A stretch of 51,304 nucleotides of DNA, from the NCBI GenBank assembly GCA_003599345.1, contig QZJP01000041.1, positions 1 to 51,304 of the forward strand. The letters run 5' to 3'. The translations under genes and the position numbers were made by a program. This DNA comes from Bacillota bacterium (GTDB taxonomy: Bacteria; Bacillota; Sulfobacillia; UBA995; UBA9673). Below are positions 1-7,709 of the stretch, in pieces. Under the pieces are notes generated by a model. It was not told the DNA's origin and searched no databases. It saw only the letters and a program-made list of their open reading frames with translations. The stretch's first letter is position 1, and every line of letters begins with the position of its first letter.

Positions 1-404
1 GCCTCGTCCACGGTCATGGGTTTGATGTTGAACCGCTTTACCTTGACGAGCTTGGGCTCTTCACTCTCGGCGGCCTCAGGCGCGGGGATCGACCGTGCCC
101 AAGCCCGCCCCTCGCGCTTCCTCCGCTGGAACCTGGCCCGGTACTTCCCTATTTGGCGCTCGATTTTCTCGACCGCCTGGTTGACGGAGGCGTATATGTC
201 CGCGGACGCCTCCTCACCGCGGACGACGAGCCCGTCGAGAGGAATGGTTATCTCGACTATGTGGCGGCCCCGCTCACTGGACAGGACGACCTGCGCCGGC
301 ACTCCTTTATCGAAGTACTTGACAATTTTGGAGAGCTTCTTCTCTACGTGGTCGCGGAGGTCGTCGGTGAGCTCGAGGTTCCTGGCGGAGAGGTCGATTT
401 TCAA
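1..404 (-). CDS. hpf: Ribosome hibernation promoting factor, long form (3' end outside window)
   Basis: HPF binds the 30S subunit in stationary phase and, in its long form, dimerises ribosomes into inactive 100S particles. The N-terminal beta-alpha domain is recognisable: a start resembling M-K-I, then SARNLELTDDLRDHVEKKL, then a KYFDKG turn and ERGRHIVEITI. After an Arg/Glu-rich linker the C-terminal dimerisation domain begins (KRFNIKPMTVDEA) and is cut by the window edge. I chose the TTG at 404 because an AGGGGTG ribosome site lies 411-417, about 7 bases upstream, and the product then starts like typical family members. An in-frame GTG at 413 is the alternative. It stands alone with a leader of about 150 bases and a sigma-H-like promoter (562-586). 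Identification is secure, the start moderately so. Confidence 0.93.
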   Translation of the reverse strand, partial: MKIDLSARNLELTDDLRDHVEKKLSKIVKYFDKGVPAQVVLSSERGRHIVEITIPLDGLVVRGEEASADIYASVNQAVEKIERQIGKYRARFQRRKREGRAWARSIPAPEAAESEEPKLVKVKRFNIKPMTVDE

Positions 405-494
405 GCACGTCACCCCTACTCGCGTGATGTCGGCGTTCGCGCGGTGCCGGCGGCCGTAACGCGCGCGGTGCAGGCCGTGAGGTCCCGGTCGCGT

Positions 495-512
495 GGCGGC
501 GGGATCGCCGCC
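495..512 (-). other. Hairpin in the hpf leader
   Basis: A perfect 6-base inverted repeat (495-500 with 507-512, GGCGGC/GCCGCC) lies about 90 bases upstream of the hpf start. It has no T-tract, so it is not a plain terminator. It may shape the hpf leader mRNA or simply reflect high G+C. Confidence 0.3.
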
Positions 513-561
513 GGCGTCACCGGCGAGCCCGTGAGGCGGCCCGGGCACCTACAACTTTATT

Positions 562-586
562 ATTCCGCTGGGGGGTATGAACTCCT
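562..586 (-). promoter_or_regulatory. Candidate sigma-H-type promoter of hpf
   Basis: On the minus strand AGGAGTT (586-580) is followed by 14 bases and GAATAAT (565-559). This matches the sigma-H pattern AGGAnnT-N14-GAAT, with the same spacing as the Bacillus subtilis spoVG promoter. In B. subtilis hpf (yvyD) is a known sigma-H and sigma-B target, so the match falls in front of the expected kind of gene. No comparable TTGACA/TATAAT pair is visible here. The leader would be about 150 bases long and contains a GGCGGC/GCCGCC hairpin at 495-512. Confidence 0.45.
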
Positions 587-630
587 GTGGAGAGCGGGGG
601 GCGGCAGCGAAGGGCCCGTGACAACGAGAA

Positions 631-657
631 GCCCCCGGCGCCGGTGGCGCCGGGGGC
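631..657 (-). terminator. Terminator downstream of the cold-shock gene
   Basis: A perfect 12-base inverted repeat (631-642 with 646-657) with a 3-base loop starts 19 bases after the cold-shock stop codon. On the minus strand it is followed by a weak T-rich stretch (TTCTCGTTGT). The stem is very stable; the poor T-tract is the only weakness. It separates the cold-shock gene from the hpf promoter. Confidence 0.75.
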
Positions 658-675
658 GGTGGAGTCATGGTAGGA

Positions 676-891
676 TCAGAAACTGGCGGAGCCAGCCCGT
701 GTGACGTTAGACGCCTGCGGACCACGCGCCCCTTCCACGATTTCGAACTCTACCTGCTCGCCCTCGTTGAGGGTCTTGAAACCCTCCATCTGGATGGCCG
801 AGAAGTGCACGAAGACGTCGCCGCCCCCGTCCTCCCTCTCGATGAAGCCGTACCCCTTCTCGGGGTTGAACCACTTGACCCTGCCTTGCAT
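676..891 (-). CDS. csp: Cold-shock domain protein (Csp family)
   Basis: A 71-residue single cold-shock (OB-fold) domain that binds single-stranded RNA/DNA and melts mRNA structure. RNP1 is visible as KGYGFIER and RNP2 as DVFVHFSAI, after the usual N-terminal [11 protein letters not shown]. The reading frame opens further upstream, but the ATG at 891 gives the normal family start and has GGGAGGA about 10 bases before it. A nearer ATG three codons upstream abuts that ribosome site and is unlikely. Monocistronic: a TTGACA promoter lies upstream (947-976) and a strong hairpin terminator directly downstream. The last residues after [11 protein letters not shown] are slightly longer than in CspA. 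Confidence 0.95.
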   Translation of the reverse strand: MQGRVKWFNPEKGYGFIEREDGGGDVFVHFSAIQMEGFKTLNEGEQVEFEIVEGARGPQASNVTRAGSASF

Positions 892-946
892 TATCCACAT
901 TCCTCCCGACACTATATGCTTGTCAGCCGGGTCAGCCGACAGGCAC

Positions 947-976
947 AGCATAACACCACGTAGGAAGGGTTGTCAA
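947..976 (-). promoter_or_regulatory. Sigma-A promoter of the cold-shock gene
   Basis: Minus strand: perfect -35 TTGACA (976-971), 18-base spacer, -10 TATGCT (952-947). Transcription would start near 940, leaving a leader of about 50 bases before the ATG at 891. The 18-base spacer and the 4/6 -10 are acceptable for sigma-A. Confidence 0.6.
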
Positions 977-1043
977 CTTTCGGAACAATCGGGCGCGACG
1001 CTAGGGCAGACGAAAATAGAGCCTTCTAGCTGCAAGATCATTC

Positions 1044-1814
1044 CTACATCATCGAACCGGCCCTGGCGACGGCGGCGCACCACACGACCTCGGCCCCTCC
1101 CGCTTTGAGCACCCGCGCCAGTTCTCCCGCGGTCGCCCCGGTCGTCACCACGTCATCGACGATCACAAACGTGAGCGGTCTTGTGCCCAGCAAGCCTACC
1201 CGCCGGAGCCGGAAGCAATTTGCGACGTTCCGCGCACGTTCTTCTCGCGTGCACCCACTCTGAAGAGGGGTAGCTCTGACCCTCTCGCAGAGATCACTCA
1301 GGACGGGCGAGCCGAGGGCACCGCCCAGCTCCGCGGCCAGCAGCGCCGCCTGGTTGAACCCACGCTCCAATAGGCGAGACCGGTGCAATGGCACCGGGAC
1401 GATTCCTCCCCAGCCGGCCGGCAACCCGGGGGCTTGAAGGCTTTCGGCCAGGAGGCGCCCCAGGAAGCGGGCGAGCCGGAGGTCGGGCGCCGCTTTGAGC
1501 CGGAGGACCGCGCTCTGCAGCGCCCCGGCGTACGAGCCGGCGGTGACGACCCCGTCAAGATGAACGGCGACCTCCGCCGACAGGGGTGAGGGTCGCGGCC
1601 TCTGGGTGAAGACCTCGTCGAGACACCGGGGACAGACCTCGGGCTCCCAGGCCAGGGAAGATGGTCCGAATGGCGGTGGGTCGCCGGAGGGTAGGGAGCC
1701 GCCACAGATGGCGCAGCCGCCCTCAGGGAGGAGGACATCCATCAGGGCCCGGCCCAACTCTCTCACCCGCTGGAGCCCCTTGCCCGGACGACCCCGCGGG
1801 GGCCCGGGCCTCAC
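1044..1814 (-). CDS. comF: ComF family amidophosphoribosyltransferase-like protein
   Basis: 256 residues with the two ComF halves. The N-terminal zinc-finger-like part has CAICG near residue 35 and CPRC near 62. The phosphoribosyltransferase-like part carries the PRPP-binding signature FVIVDDVVTTGAT near residue 216 and the conserved PVPLHRSRLLERGFNQA segment. ComFC proteins are needed for DNA uptake in competent Bacillus and resemble GntX. It starts with GTG at 1814, whose GTGA overlaps the recD2 stop, so the two genes are translationally coupled; helicase plus ComF suggests a role with DNA. The family call is secure, the competence role is inferred. Confidence 0.9.
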   Translation of the reverse strand: MRPGPPRGRPGKGLQRVRELGRALMDVLLPEGGCAICGGSLPSGDPPPFGPSSLAWEPEVCPRCLDEVFTQRPRPSPLSAEVAVHLDGVVTAGSYAGALQSAVLRLKAAPDLRLARFLGRLLAESLQAPGLPAGWGGIVPVPLHRSRLLERGFNQAALLAAELGGALGSPVLSDLCERVRATPLQSGCTREERARNVANCFRLRRVGLLGTRPLTFVIVDDVVTTGATAGELARVLKAGGAEVVWCAAVARAGSMM

Positions 1815-4087
1815 AAGGCCCTGAGCCTGTCGGCCAGGCGGGAGAAACGCTCCTCAAGCTTGTTGTTGCGGACGGCTATGGCCAGGGCCTTCTTCGTCCC
1901 GACGAGCACGACCAGTCGCTTGGCCCGGGTCACGGCTGTGTAGAGGAGGTGGCGCTGGAGCATGAGGTAGTGCTGAGTTGAGACGGGCATGACCACCACC
2001 GGGTACTCGCTGCCCTGGCTCTTGTGGACCGTAGTGGCGTAGGCCAGGACCAGTTCGTCTAGTTCGTCCCGTTCATAAGTGACGAGTCTCGGCCCGGTCT
2101 CTCCGGGGAACGAGACGACAACCTGCCCGTCCTCAGGCTCGATACCGCGGATGACACCTATGTCCCCGTTGAAGACCTCCTTGCCGTAATTGTTCCGGAT
2201 TTGCATGATCTTGTCGCCGGTCCTGAACACGTGCGCCCGGCCGCCTATCTCGGCCTTGCCCCAGGCCGGAGGGTTCAGGGCCTTCTGTAGCTCCGAGTTG
2301 AAGTGCTCGACACCTATGATGGTGCGTCTCATGGGCGTGATGACCTGTATGTCCGAGAGAGGGTCGGTCACCTGCGCGGTCGAGGACAGATGTTCGGGGA
2401 GCCTCCTGGAGACAAGAGAGACAACGGTCTTCAGGATGCTCTCGGGCTCGGTCTCTTCGATGAAGAAGAAGTCGCGTTCCCTCTCGTTCAGCAGGGGCAT
2501 CTGGCCCTGGTTTATCCGGTGGGCGTTGACGACGATGAGGCTCTCCGTGGCCTGGCGGAAGATGCGGGTCAGGCGCACCACAGGGAGAACCCCTGAGGCA
2601 ATGAGGTCCCGGAGGACCGACCCGGGCCCCACGGCCGGCAGCTGGTCGACATCCCCCACCAGCACCAGGCAGGAGGGAGGTTCGACGGCTTTGAGCAGGT
2701 GATGCATCAGGAGGAGGTCGACCATGGACACCTCGTCGATGATGACTATGTCGGCCTCGAGGGGATTGTCCTCGTTCCGCTGGAATTCGAGCCCACCCAC
2801 GGGGCTCCAGACTACCTCGAGCGTGCGGTGGATGGTGCGGGCCTCGTAACCCGTGGCCTCGCTCATCCGTTTCGCGGCGCGCCCCGTGGGCGCGGCCAGG
2901 ACCCACTTGAGACGCCTGGCCCGGCACAGCCGGAGGAGGCAGTTGATGATGGTCGTCTTCCCCGTCCCAGGCCCGCCGGTTATGACGAGGACACCGTGGC
3001 GGAGGGCTTCCAACAGGGCCGTGCTTTGCTCCGGTGACAGCTCGATGCCGGCCTCCGTCGCCACGGCCGTCACCTCACCCCGGTCAGGTAGAGACCACGG
3101 GCGGGCACCGGTCCCGGTCTCGTCCTTCCCGGCACCAAGGCCATGGCCTATCAGTTCCCTGAGCCTCGCGGCCACGGACCGTTCCGCGTGGTAGAGAGGG
3201 GCGAGGTAGACAGCCTGTCCCTCGTCCAGGTTCTCCAGGTGTAGGACGCCCTCCCGGCGGAGGTTCTCGGTTTCGGCGGACACAAGGTCGGGGTCGACGT
3301 CGAGCCCGTCGGCCACCTTCCTCTCCACGTGGTCACGGGGTCCGAACACGTGCCCATCCTGGGTTATCTGGCCGAGGAAATAGCGAAGACCCGCCCTCAC
3401 GCGGTCGGGGGAGGTGGGGGGTACGCCCATGCCCAGCGCTATGCGGTCAGCGGTCTTGAAGCCTATCCCGAACACCTCGTCCGCGAGCCTGTACGGGTTC
3501 TCGCGCAGGGCCGCAACTGCCCCGTCGCCGTAATGGCGGTGAATCCGAACGGCCAGCGACGGGCTGATCCCCACGGACTGCAGGAAGAGCATGACGTCCT
3601 TGACGCCCTTCTGACCGGCGAACGCGGCCGTTATTGTCTGGGCGCGGTGGGCCCCTATGCCGTCGACCTCCAACAGGCGCCCGGGCTCGTCCTCGAGTAT
3701 CCTGAGCACGTCGACCCCGAAGTGTTTGACGAGGCGTCTGGCTGTGACGGGACCGATTCCCCGGATGAGCCCCGACGCCAGGTACTTCTCGATGCCGGCC
3801 GCGGTATGGGGAAGCACGACACGGTGCGACAGGACTTTGAACTGACGGCCGTAGTCGGGGTGGTCGACCCATGCCCCTTCGAGAAGGAGGTTCTCACCCG
3901 GCCGGAGAGCGGGGAAATGACCAACGAACGTCACGAGGGCCGAGTCCGGACCGGACGCTCCGGGATGTCCCGCGGGGCCGCCGGTCGGCCTCAACCGCCC
4001 GACGGTGTAGCCGTTCTCCTCGTTGTAGAAGGTGATGCGGTCGAGGGTCCCCTCGAGGGTGGCCGGGGGGGTGGACGCGGAGGGCAT
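1811..4087 (-). CDS. recD2: RecD2-type ATP-dependent 5'-3' DNA helicase
   Basis: 758 residues, normal for RecD2 helicases of bacteria lacking RecBC. Order: N-terminal OB-like region (1-90), helix-hairpin-helix repeats (about 95-230), then the superfamily 1B motor. Walker A is GGPGTGKTT at 371-379, Walker B VIIDEVSMVD near 448-457, motif III GDVDQLPAVGPG near 478-489, motif V AYATTVHKSQGSEY near 682-695 and motif VI LLYTAVTRAK near 714-723. It unwinds DNA during repair and recombination. It lies two bases after the upstream cyclase gene (stop at 4090) and overlaps comF downstream. Confidence 0.96.
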   Translation of the reverse strand: MPSASTPPATLEGTLDRITFYNEENGYTVGRLRPTGGPAGHPGASGPDSALVTFVGHFPALRPGENLLLEGAWVDHPDYGRQFKVLSHRVVLPHTAAGIEKYLASGLIRGIGPVTARRLVKHFGVDVLRILEDEPGRLLEVDGIGAHRAQTITAAFAGQKGVKDVMLFLQSVGISPSLAVRIHRHYGDGAVAALRENPYRLADEVFGIGFKTADRIALGMGVPPTSPDRVRAGLRYFLGQITQDGHVFGPRDHVERKVADGLDVDPDLVSAETENLRREGVLHLENLDEGQAVYLAPLYHAERSVAARLRELIGHGLGAGKDETGTGARPWSLPDRGEVTAVATEAGIELSPEQSTALLEALRHGVLVITGGPGTGKTTIINCLLRLCRARRLKWVLAAPTGRAAKRMSEATGYEARTIHRTLEVVWSPVGGLEFQRNEDNPLEADIVIIDEVSMVDLLLMHHLLKAVEPPSCLVLVGDVDQLPAVGPGSVLRDLIASGVLPVVRLTRIFRQATESLIVVNAHRINQGQMPLLNERERDFFFIEETEPESILKTVVSLVSRRLPEHLSSTAQVTDPLSDIQVITPMRRTIIGVEHFNSELQKALNPPAWGKAEIGGRAHVFRTGDKIMQIRNNYGKEVFNGDIGVIRGIEPEDGQVVVSFPGETGPRLVTYERDELDELVLAYATTVHKSQGSEYPVVVMPVSTQHYLMLQRHLLYTAVTRAKRLVVLVGTKKALAIAVRNNKLEERFSRLADRLRAL

Positions 4088-4089
4088 GG

Positions 4090-5820
4090 CTAGGCCGGGC
4101 CGGATTCCGGTAGGGCGGTCACGCCGGTATAAAGCGAAACGCGGTTCCGGCCGCGGTGCTTCCCGCTGTACATCGCCTCATCGGCACGAAAGATGAGCTC
4201 GTCGGGTTGCGTGGCGTGCTCGGGGTAAGTGGCGACCCCGGCGGTCACGGTCACCCGGGCGGGGCCGTAGGCCAGAGAGGACGAGAAATCGTGAGCTTCC
4301 ACCGAGCGCCTGATCCGCTCGCCGACAGCCAGGGCCTCATCGCCTCCGGCGCCCGGAAGGAGGACCACGAACTCCTCGCCGCCGTACCGGGCCACCTCGT
4401 CAGTGGTCCTGACGTTCTCCTTGATGAGGGTGGCGATCTGGATGAGGACCTCGTCGCCTATCTGATGGCCGAACCGGTCGTTGATCCCCTTGAGGTAGTC
4501 GACGTCGACGAAGATCAGGGAGAACGGCTTGTCGCGGGCCTCGTGTCGTCGTATCTCGTCGATGAGCCGTTCGTAGAAGAACCGGTAGTTATAGACCCCG
4601 GTCTTTGAGTCGGTTATGGCCATCTGGCGGGTCTCCTGGTAGCGCAGAGCCCTGCTCAGAGCGGCGCCGGCTTGAGACGCGAAGATGGTGAGGAGCCGGA
4701 CGTGTTCCTCGGTGTAGCAGCCGGGGTGGGATGAGCCGAGAACGAGTACCCCTACCAACCCCTCCTCCGTGGCCATGGGGGCGATAACCTTCGACGGAAG
4801 GGCCTGCCACCCGGATTCGCCCGCCGAGGGCGTACCGCCCTCGGGGTGCTGGACGACCTCGACCGTGCGGCGATCGGCCACCTCACCGATAAGCCCCTCG
4901 CCGAGCCGGAAGTGCCTGCCTTCAAGGTCGTTGCCTTTGGGCAGCCCGGACACGGCTCGCAGGACTTGGCCGACATTGTCCCACAAGAAGAGAGAGACAA
5001 GGTCGTACGGGGCGAGGCGCCCTACGATGTCGAGCACCTTCTCCTCGACGGCAGCCAGGTCGAGCCCCTGCCCGAGGGCCTGCGCGGACTCGTAGAGCGT
5101 CCTGAGTTCCTGGTTGAGATGGTCCAGGCGGAAGGCCAGCCGGAAGATGAGGGCCGCTACGAACGACACTATGAACAAGGCGGCCGCGGCCATGAGGCCG
5201 CCGACCGAGTAGATGGTGACTACGGCCAACCCCAGCGGGGCTGTTATCAGGTAAGTCAGCCCTTCCCACTTTGCGGGTTCGCCCCATATCACCAGGGCGC
5301 TCTCCTCGGGGTTGTAGAGAGTGAACCAGAGACCCACCAAGGCGTGGTTGACCGCGAAGTAGACCACGGTAAAGATGGCGATGGCGATGAGCTGCGACAA
5401 CCCCAGGCTGAGGCTTCGAGTCCCACCCGCGGCCTGGAAGGCCAAAGAGGCTATGAACACGGTCAGGGCGTACTGGCCCGAATTGAACAACTTGACCCGC
5501 CAGCCCCGGTTGTCGCCGGCGGTTCCGATAAGGTAGCCCACCACTTCCACCGCGGCTGCGGCGCCAGGGCCGTAGAGCACGAAGGTGGGCAGGACGACGG
5601 CGAAGGAGAGAGACATGGCGCCTCGGGCGAGAGGCACGTTAGCCCACTCGGACAGGATTCCCATAGCCATGAAAACCAAGAACCCCCACACGCCCATGCG
5701 ATCGAACTCGCCGAGTGTTTGGGGGAGCGTGTTCACCATGCTGGCCAGCCCGAGAATGCCTACCGCAGCCAGATAGGCCGGTTTTAGGATGGTCCGCGTC
5801 TGCTTCCCGCTAAACCTCAT
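4090..5820 (-). CDS. Membrane GAF-GGDEF diguanylate cyclase
   Basis: 576 residues. Seven or so hydrophobic segments fill residues 10-230, followed by a short coiled linker, a GAF-like domain (about 250-400) and a GGDEF domain (about 405-570). The active-site motif is GGEEF at 480-484, an accepted active variant, and RTTD at 471-474 is the product-inhibition I-site five residues upstream. The predicted role is synthesis of c-di-GMP, restrained by product binding. I place the start at the ATG at 5820 because AAGGAG lies 8 bases upstream; the frame stays open to 5883 without such a site. The start overlaps the end of the GT2-like gene by 11 bases. The signal sensed is unknown. Confidence 0.92.
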   Translation of the reverse strand: MRFSGKQTRTILKPAYLAAVGILGLASMVNTLPQTLGEFDRMGVWGFLVFMAMGILSEWANVPLARGAMSLSFAVVLPTFVLYGPGAAAAVEVVGYLIGTAGDNRGWRVKLFNSGQYALTVFIASLAFQAAGGTRSLSLGLSQLIAIAIFTVVYFAVNHALVGLWFTLYNPEESALVIWGEPAKWEGLTYLITAPLGLAVVTIYSVGGLMAAAALFIVSFVAALIFRLAFRLDHLNQELRTLYESAQALGQGLDLAAVEEKVLDIVGRLAPYDLVSLFLWDNVGQVLRAVSGLPKGNDLEGRHFRLGEGLIGEVADRRTVEVVQHPEGGTPSAGESGWQALPSKVIAPMATEEGLVGVLVLGSSHPGCYTEEHVRLLTIFASQAGAALSRALRYQETRQMAITDSKTGVYNYRFFYERLIDEIRRHEARDKPFSLIFVDVDYLKGINDRFGHQIGDEVLIQIATLIKENVRTTDEVARYGGEEFVVLLPGAGGDEALAVGERIRRSVEAHDFSSSLAYGPARVTVTAGVATYPEHATQPDELIFRADEAMYSGKHRGRNRVSLYTGVTALPESGPA

Positions 5821-6370
5821 GCTCGTTACTCCTTGCCGGCCGCGGCTCTCGGTCGATGCCTCTTGAAACTCCCGCCCGAACACGAGAGGCTCGGTTCCTG
5901 TCTTGCTTCTCTGTCATCCAGCCATATCCTTTCGTGTATCCGCTTCCCGGTCGCAGGGCTAGGAATTCGTGGTCGAGGACGACGACGGTACGTCCACGGC
6001 GGACGGCAAGCCCCGCCTGCGTCGCCGGGCACCCCCCTTCCCCGGTTGTTCGCACGACCCGGATGAAGCCCGGGTAGTCCGCCGCGAGCCGGCCGAGTAT
6101 CGCCGGGGTGTCGTCGCGGGAATCTTGATCGACCACGACCACTTCGCAGACGGGTTCGGACCCCGGCCACGCCCCGTAGTCCCTGGCGAGTTGCCTGAGG
6201 GCGCCCTCGAGCGTGTCCTCGCAATCCCTCACGACGAGTAGGAAACTCACCGGCACGCCGCCCCCGTCGCGGCTCAGGGCGTGGACCAATGCTCGCGCGA
6301 GTCCGACCGCGAGCAATAGGATTCCGGCTGCGGCCAGCGACCAGACCAGCCAGATCGGGTCGGTCGGCAT
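5810..6370 (-). CDS. Short membrane-anchored GT2-like protein
   Basis: 186 residues: one N-terminal membrane helix (about 7-30), then a region like the first half of a family 2 glycosyltransferase (VPVSFLLVVRDCEDTLEGAL; VVVDQDSRDDTPAIL; TVVVLDHEFL). The DxD-like position reads DHE and the whole acceptor half of a normal GT2 enzyme is absent; the tail is Arg-rich. The ATG at 6370 is preceded by GGGAGGAAG; a GTG at 6388 would overlap that ribosome site. It overlaps the cyclase gene and is probably cotranscribed. It could be a truncated enzyme or a non-catalytic partner; I assign no reaction. Confidence 0.65.
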   Translation of the reverse strand: MPTDPIWLVWSLAAAGILLLAVGLARALVHALSRDGGGVPVSFLLVVRDCEDTLEGALRQLARDYGAWPGSEPVCEVVVVDQDSRDDTPAILGRLAADYPGFIRVVRTTGEGGCPATQAGLAVRRGRTVVVLDHEFLALRPGSGYTKGYGWMTEKQDRNRASRVRAGVSRGIDREPRPARSNEHEV

Positions 6371-6394
6371 CAATCTTCCTCCCGGCACGCTGCG

Positions 6395-6419
6395 GCTGAG
6401 CCAGCCAGTCCGGCTCAGC
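6395..6419 (-). other. Hairpin between metK and the GT2-like gene
   Basis: An 8-base inverted repeat (6395-6402 with 6412-6419, GCTGAGCC/GGCTCAGC) lies in the 113-base gap after the metK stop. It has no T-tract. It could end metK transcription with Rho or attenuate read-through into the downstream genes. Confidence 0.4.
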
Positions 6420-6483
6420 GTGGCTTAGCCATCCTATGCCGTTAGGCGGAGGAAAGGGGAAACGCCACCCGAATCCCGTGCCC

Positions 6484-7674
6484 TTATAGCCCGGCGCGCT
6501 GCTTCAACTCGTCGGTGCGGTCGGTCCTCTCCCAGGGTAGGTCGAGGTCTTGCCGCCCGAAGTGCCCGTAGGCGGCCACCTGCTTGTAGATGGGCCTCCG
6601 CAGACCGAGGTCGCGGATGAGGGCTCCGGGGCGAAGGTCGAAGACCTCCTCGACCGCGTCCAGGATCGCGGCCTCCGGCACCACCGCGGTGCCAAAAGTG
6701 TCAAGAGCCAGAGAAACGGGTTCGGGAACACCGATGGCGTACGCCACCTGAAGCTCGCACCGCTCGGCGAGACCCGCGGCCACCACGTTCTTGGCCACCC
6801 AGCGCGCGCCGTAGGCCCCTGTACGGTCGACCTTGGTCGGGTCCTTCCCGGAAAGGGCGCCGCCGCCGTTCCTGGCGTAGGCGCCGTAAGTATCGACCAT
6901 TATCTTGCGGCCCGTCAAACCCGTATCGGCCTGGGGACCACCGATTATGAACCTGGCCGACGGCGTGATGAGGTAACGCGTCTTGTCGTCGAGCATCGAC
7001 GCCGGGACAACCGGCCGGATGACCTTCTCGATGATGTCCCGTTCCATGGTCTCCCGGGGAACGCCCTCGCGGTGCTGGGCGGATACAACCACGGTGTGCA
7101 CGCGGGCCGGGCGGCCGTCCTTGTACTCCACCGTGACCTGGGTCTTCCCGTCGGGGCGGAGGTAGGGTATCTCGACTCTCTTCCGGACCTCGGCCAAGCG
7201 CCTGGCGATGAGGTGGGCCAGGTGGATGGGCATGGGCATGAGGGTAGGCGTCTCGGTGCAGGCGAACCCGAACATCATCCCCTGGTCGCCCGCCCCGAGC
7301 TTCTCGACCTCCTCTGGACCCCCTCGGAAGACGCTATCCGCTATGTCGGGGGACTGCTGGTCGATAGCGAGGAGAACGCCGCAGGTATCGGCGTCGAAGC
7401 CGAACTTCGCCCGGATGTAGCCGATGTCCCGGACCGTCTCGCGGATCAACTCCCTGACGTCAGCCCACCCGGTGGTGTTGGTCACCTCGCCGGCGACGAG
7501 AACCATCCCGCGAGTGAGCACGGTCTCGCAGGCCACCCGGGCATACGGGTCCTGCGACAGGAGAGCGTCCACGATGGCGTCGGAGATGGTGTCGGCCATC
7601 TTGTCCGGGTGACCTTCGGTCACCGACTCCGACGTGAAAAGGAAGTCCTTCTTCAGTGCAGGGTTCACGGTCAC
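6484..7674 (-). CDS. metK: S-adenosylmethionine synthetase
   Basis: 396 residues, standard length. MetK makes SAM from methionine and ATP with Mg2+ and K+. Hallmarks: [13 protein letters not shown] at the N-terminus (ATP site), [12 protein letters not shown] near residues 127-138, and [19 protein letters not shown] near 270-288, where most homologues have GGGAFSGKD. It starts at GTG 7674 behind a GGGGGG run. It lies 35 bases after the methionine-synthase-like gene, with no terminator seen between them, so both are probably expressed from the SAM-I riboswitch transcript. Identification is secure. Confidence 0.98.
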   Translation of the reverse strand: MTVNPALKKDFLFTSESVTEGHPDKMADTISDAIVDALLSQDPYARVACETVLTRGMVLVAGEVTNTTGWADVRELIRETVRDIGYIRAKFGFDADTCGVLLAIDQQSPDIADSVFRGGPEEVEKLGAGDQGMMFGFACTETPTLMPMPIHLAHLIARRLAEVRKRVEIPYLRPDGKTQVTVEYKDGRPARVHTVVVSAQHREGVPRETMERDIIEKVIRPVVPASMLDDKTRYLITPSARFIIGGPQADTGLTGRKIMVDTYGAYARNGGGALSGKDPTKVDRTGAYGARWVAKNVVAAGLAERCELQVAYAIGVPEPVSLALDTFGTAVVPEAAILDAVEEVFDLRPGALIRDLGLRRPIYKQVAAYGHFGRQDLDLPWERTDRTDELKQRAGL

Positions 7675-7709
7675 GGCAATCCCCCCAAGAGTGGTATTCT
7701 CTCACCAGA

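Noticed and set aside
3329-4093. Long plus-strand frame opposite recD2, and similar frames opposite other genes (4846-5787, 6550-7767, 9129-10355, 20610-21752, 36031-37134)
   Set aside because: High G+C opens antisense frames. The minus-strand products carry complete, conserved domains, while these translations show no recognisable motif.
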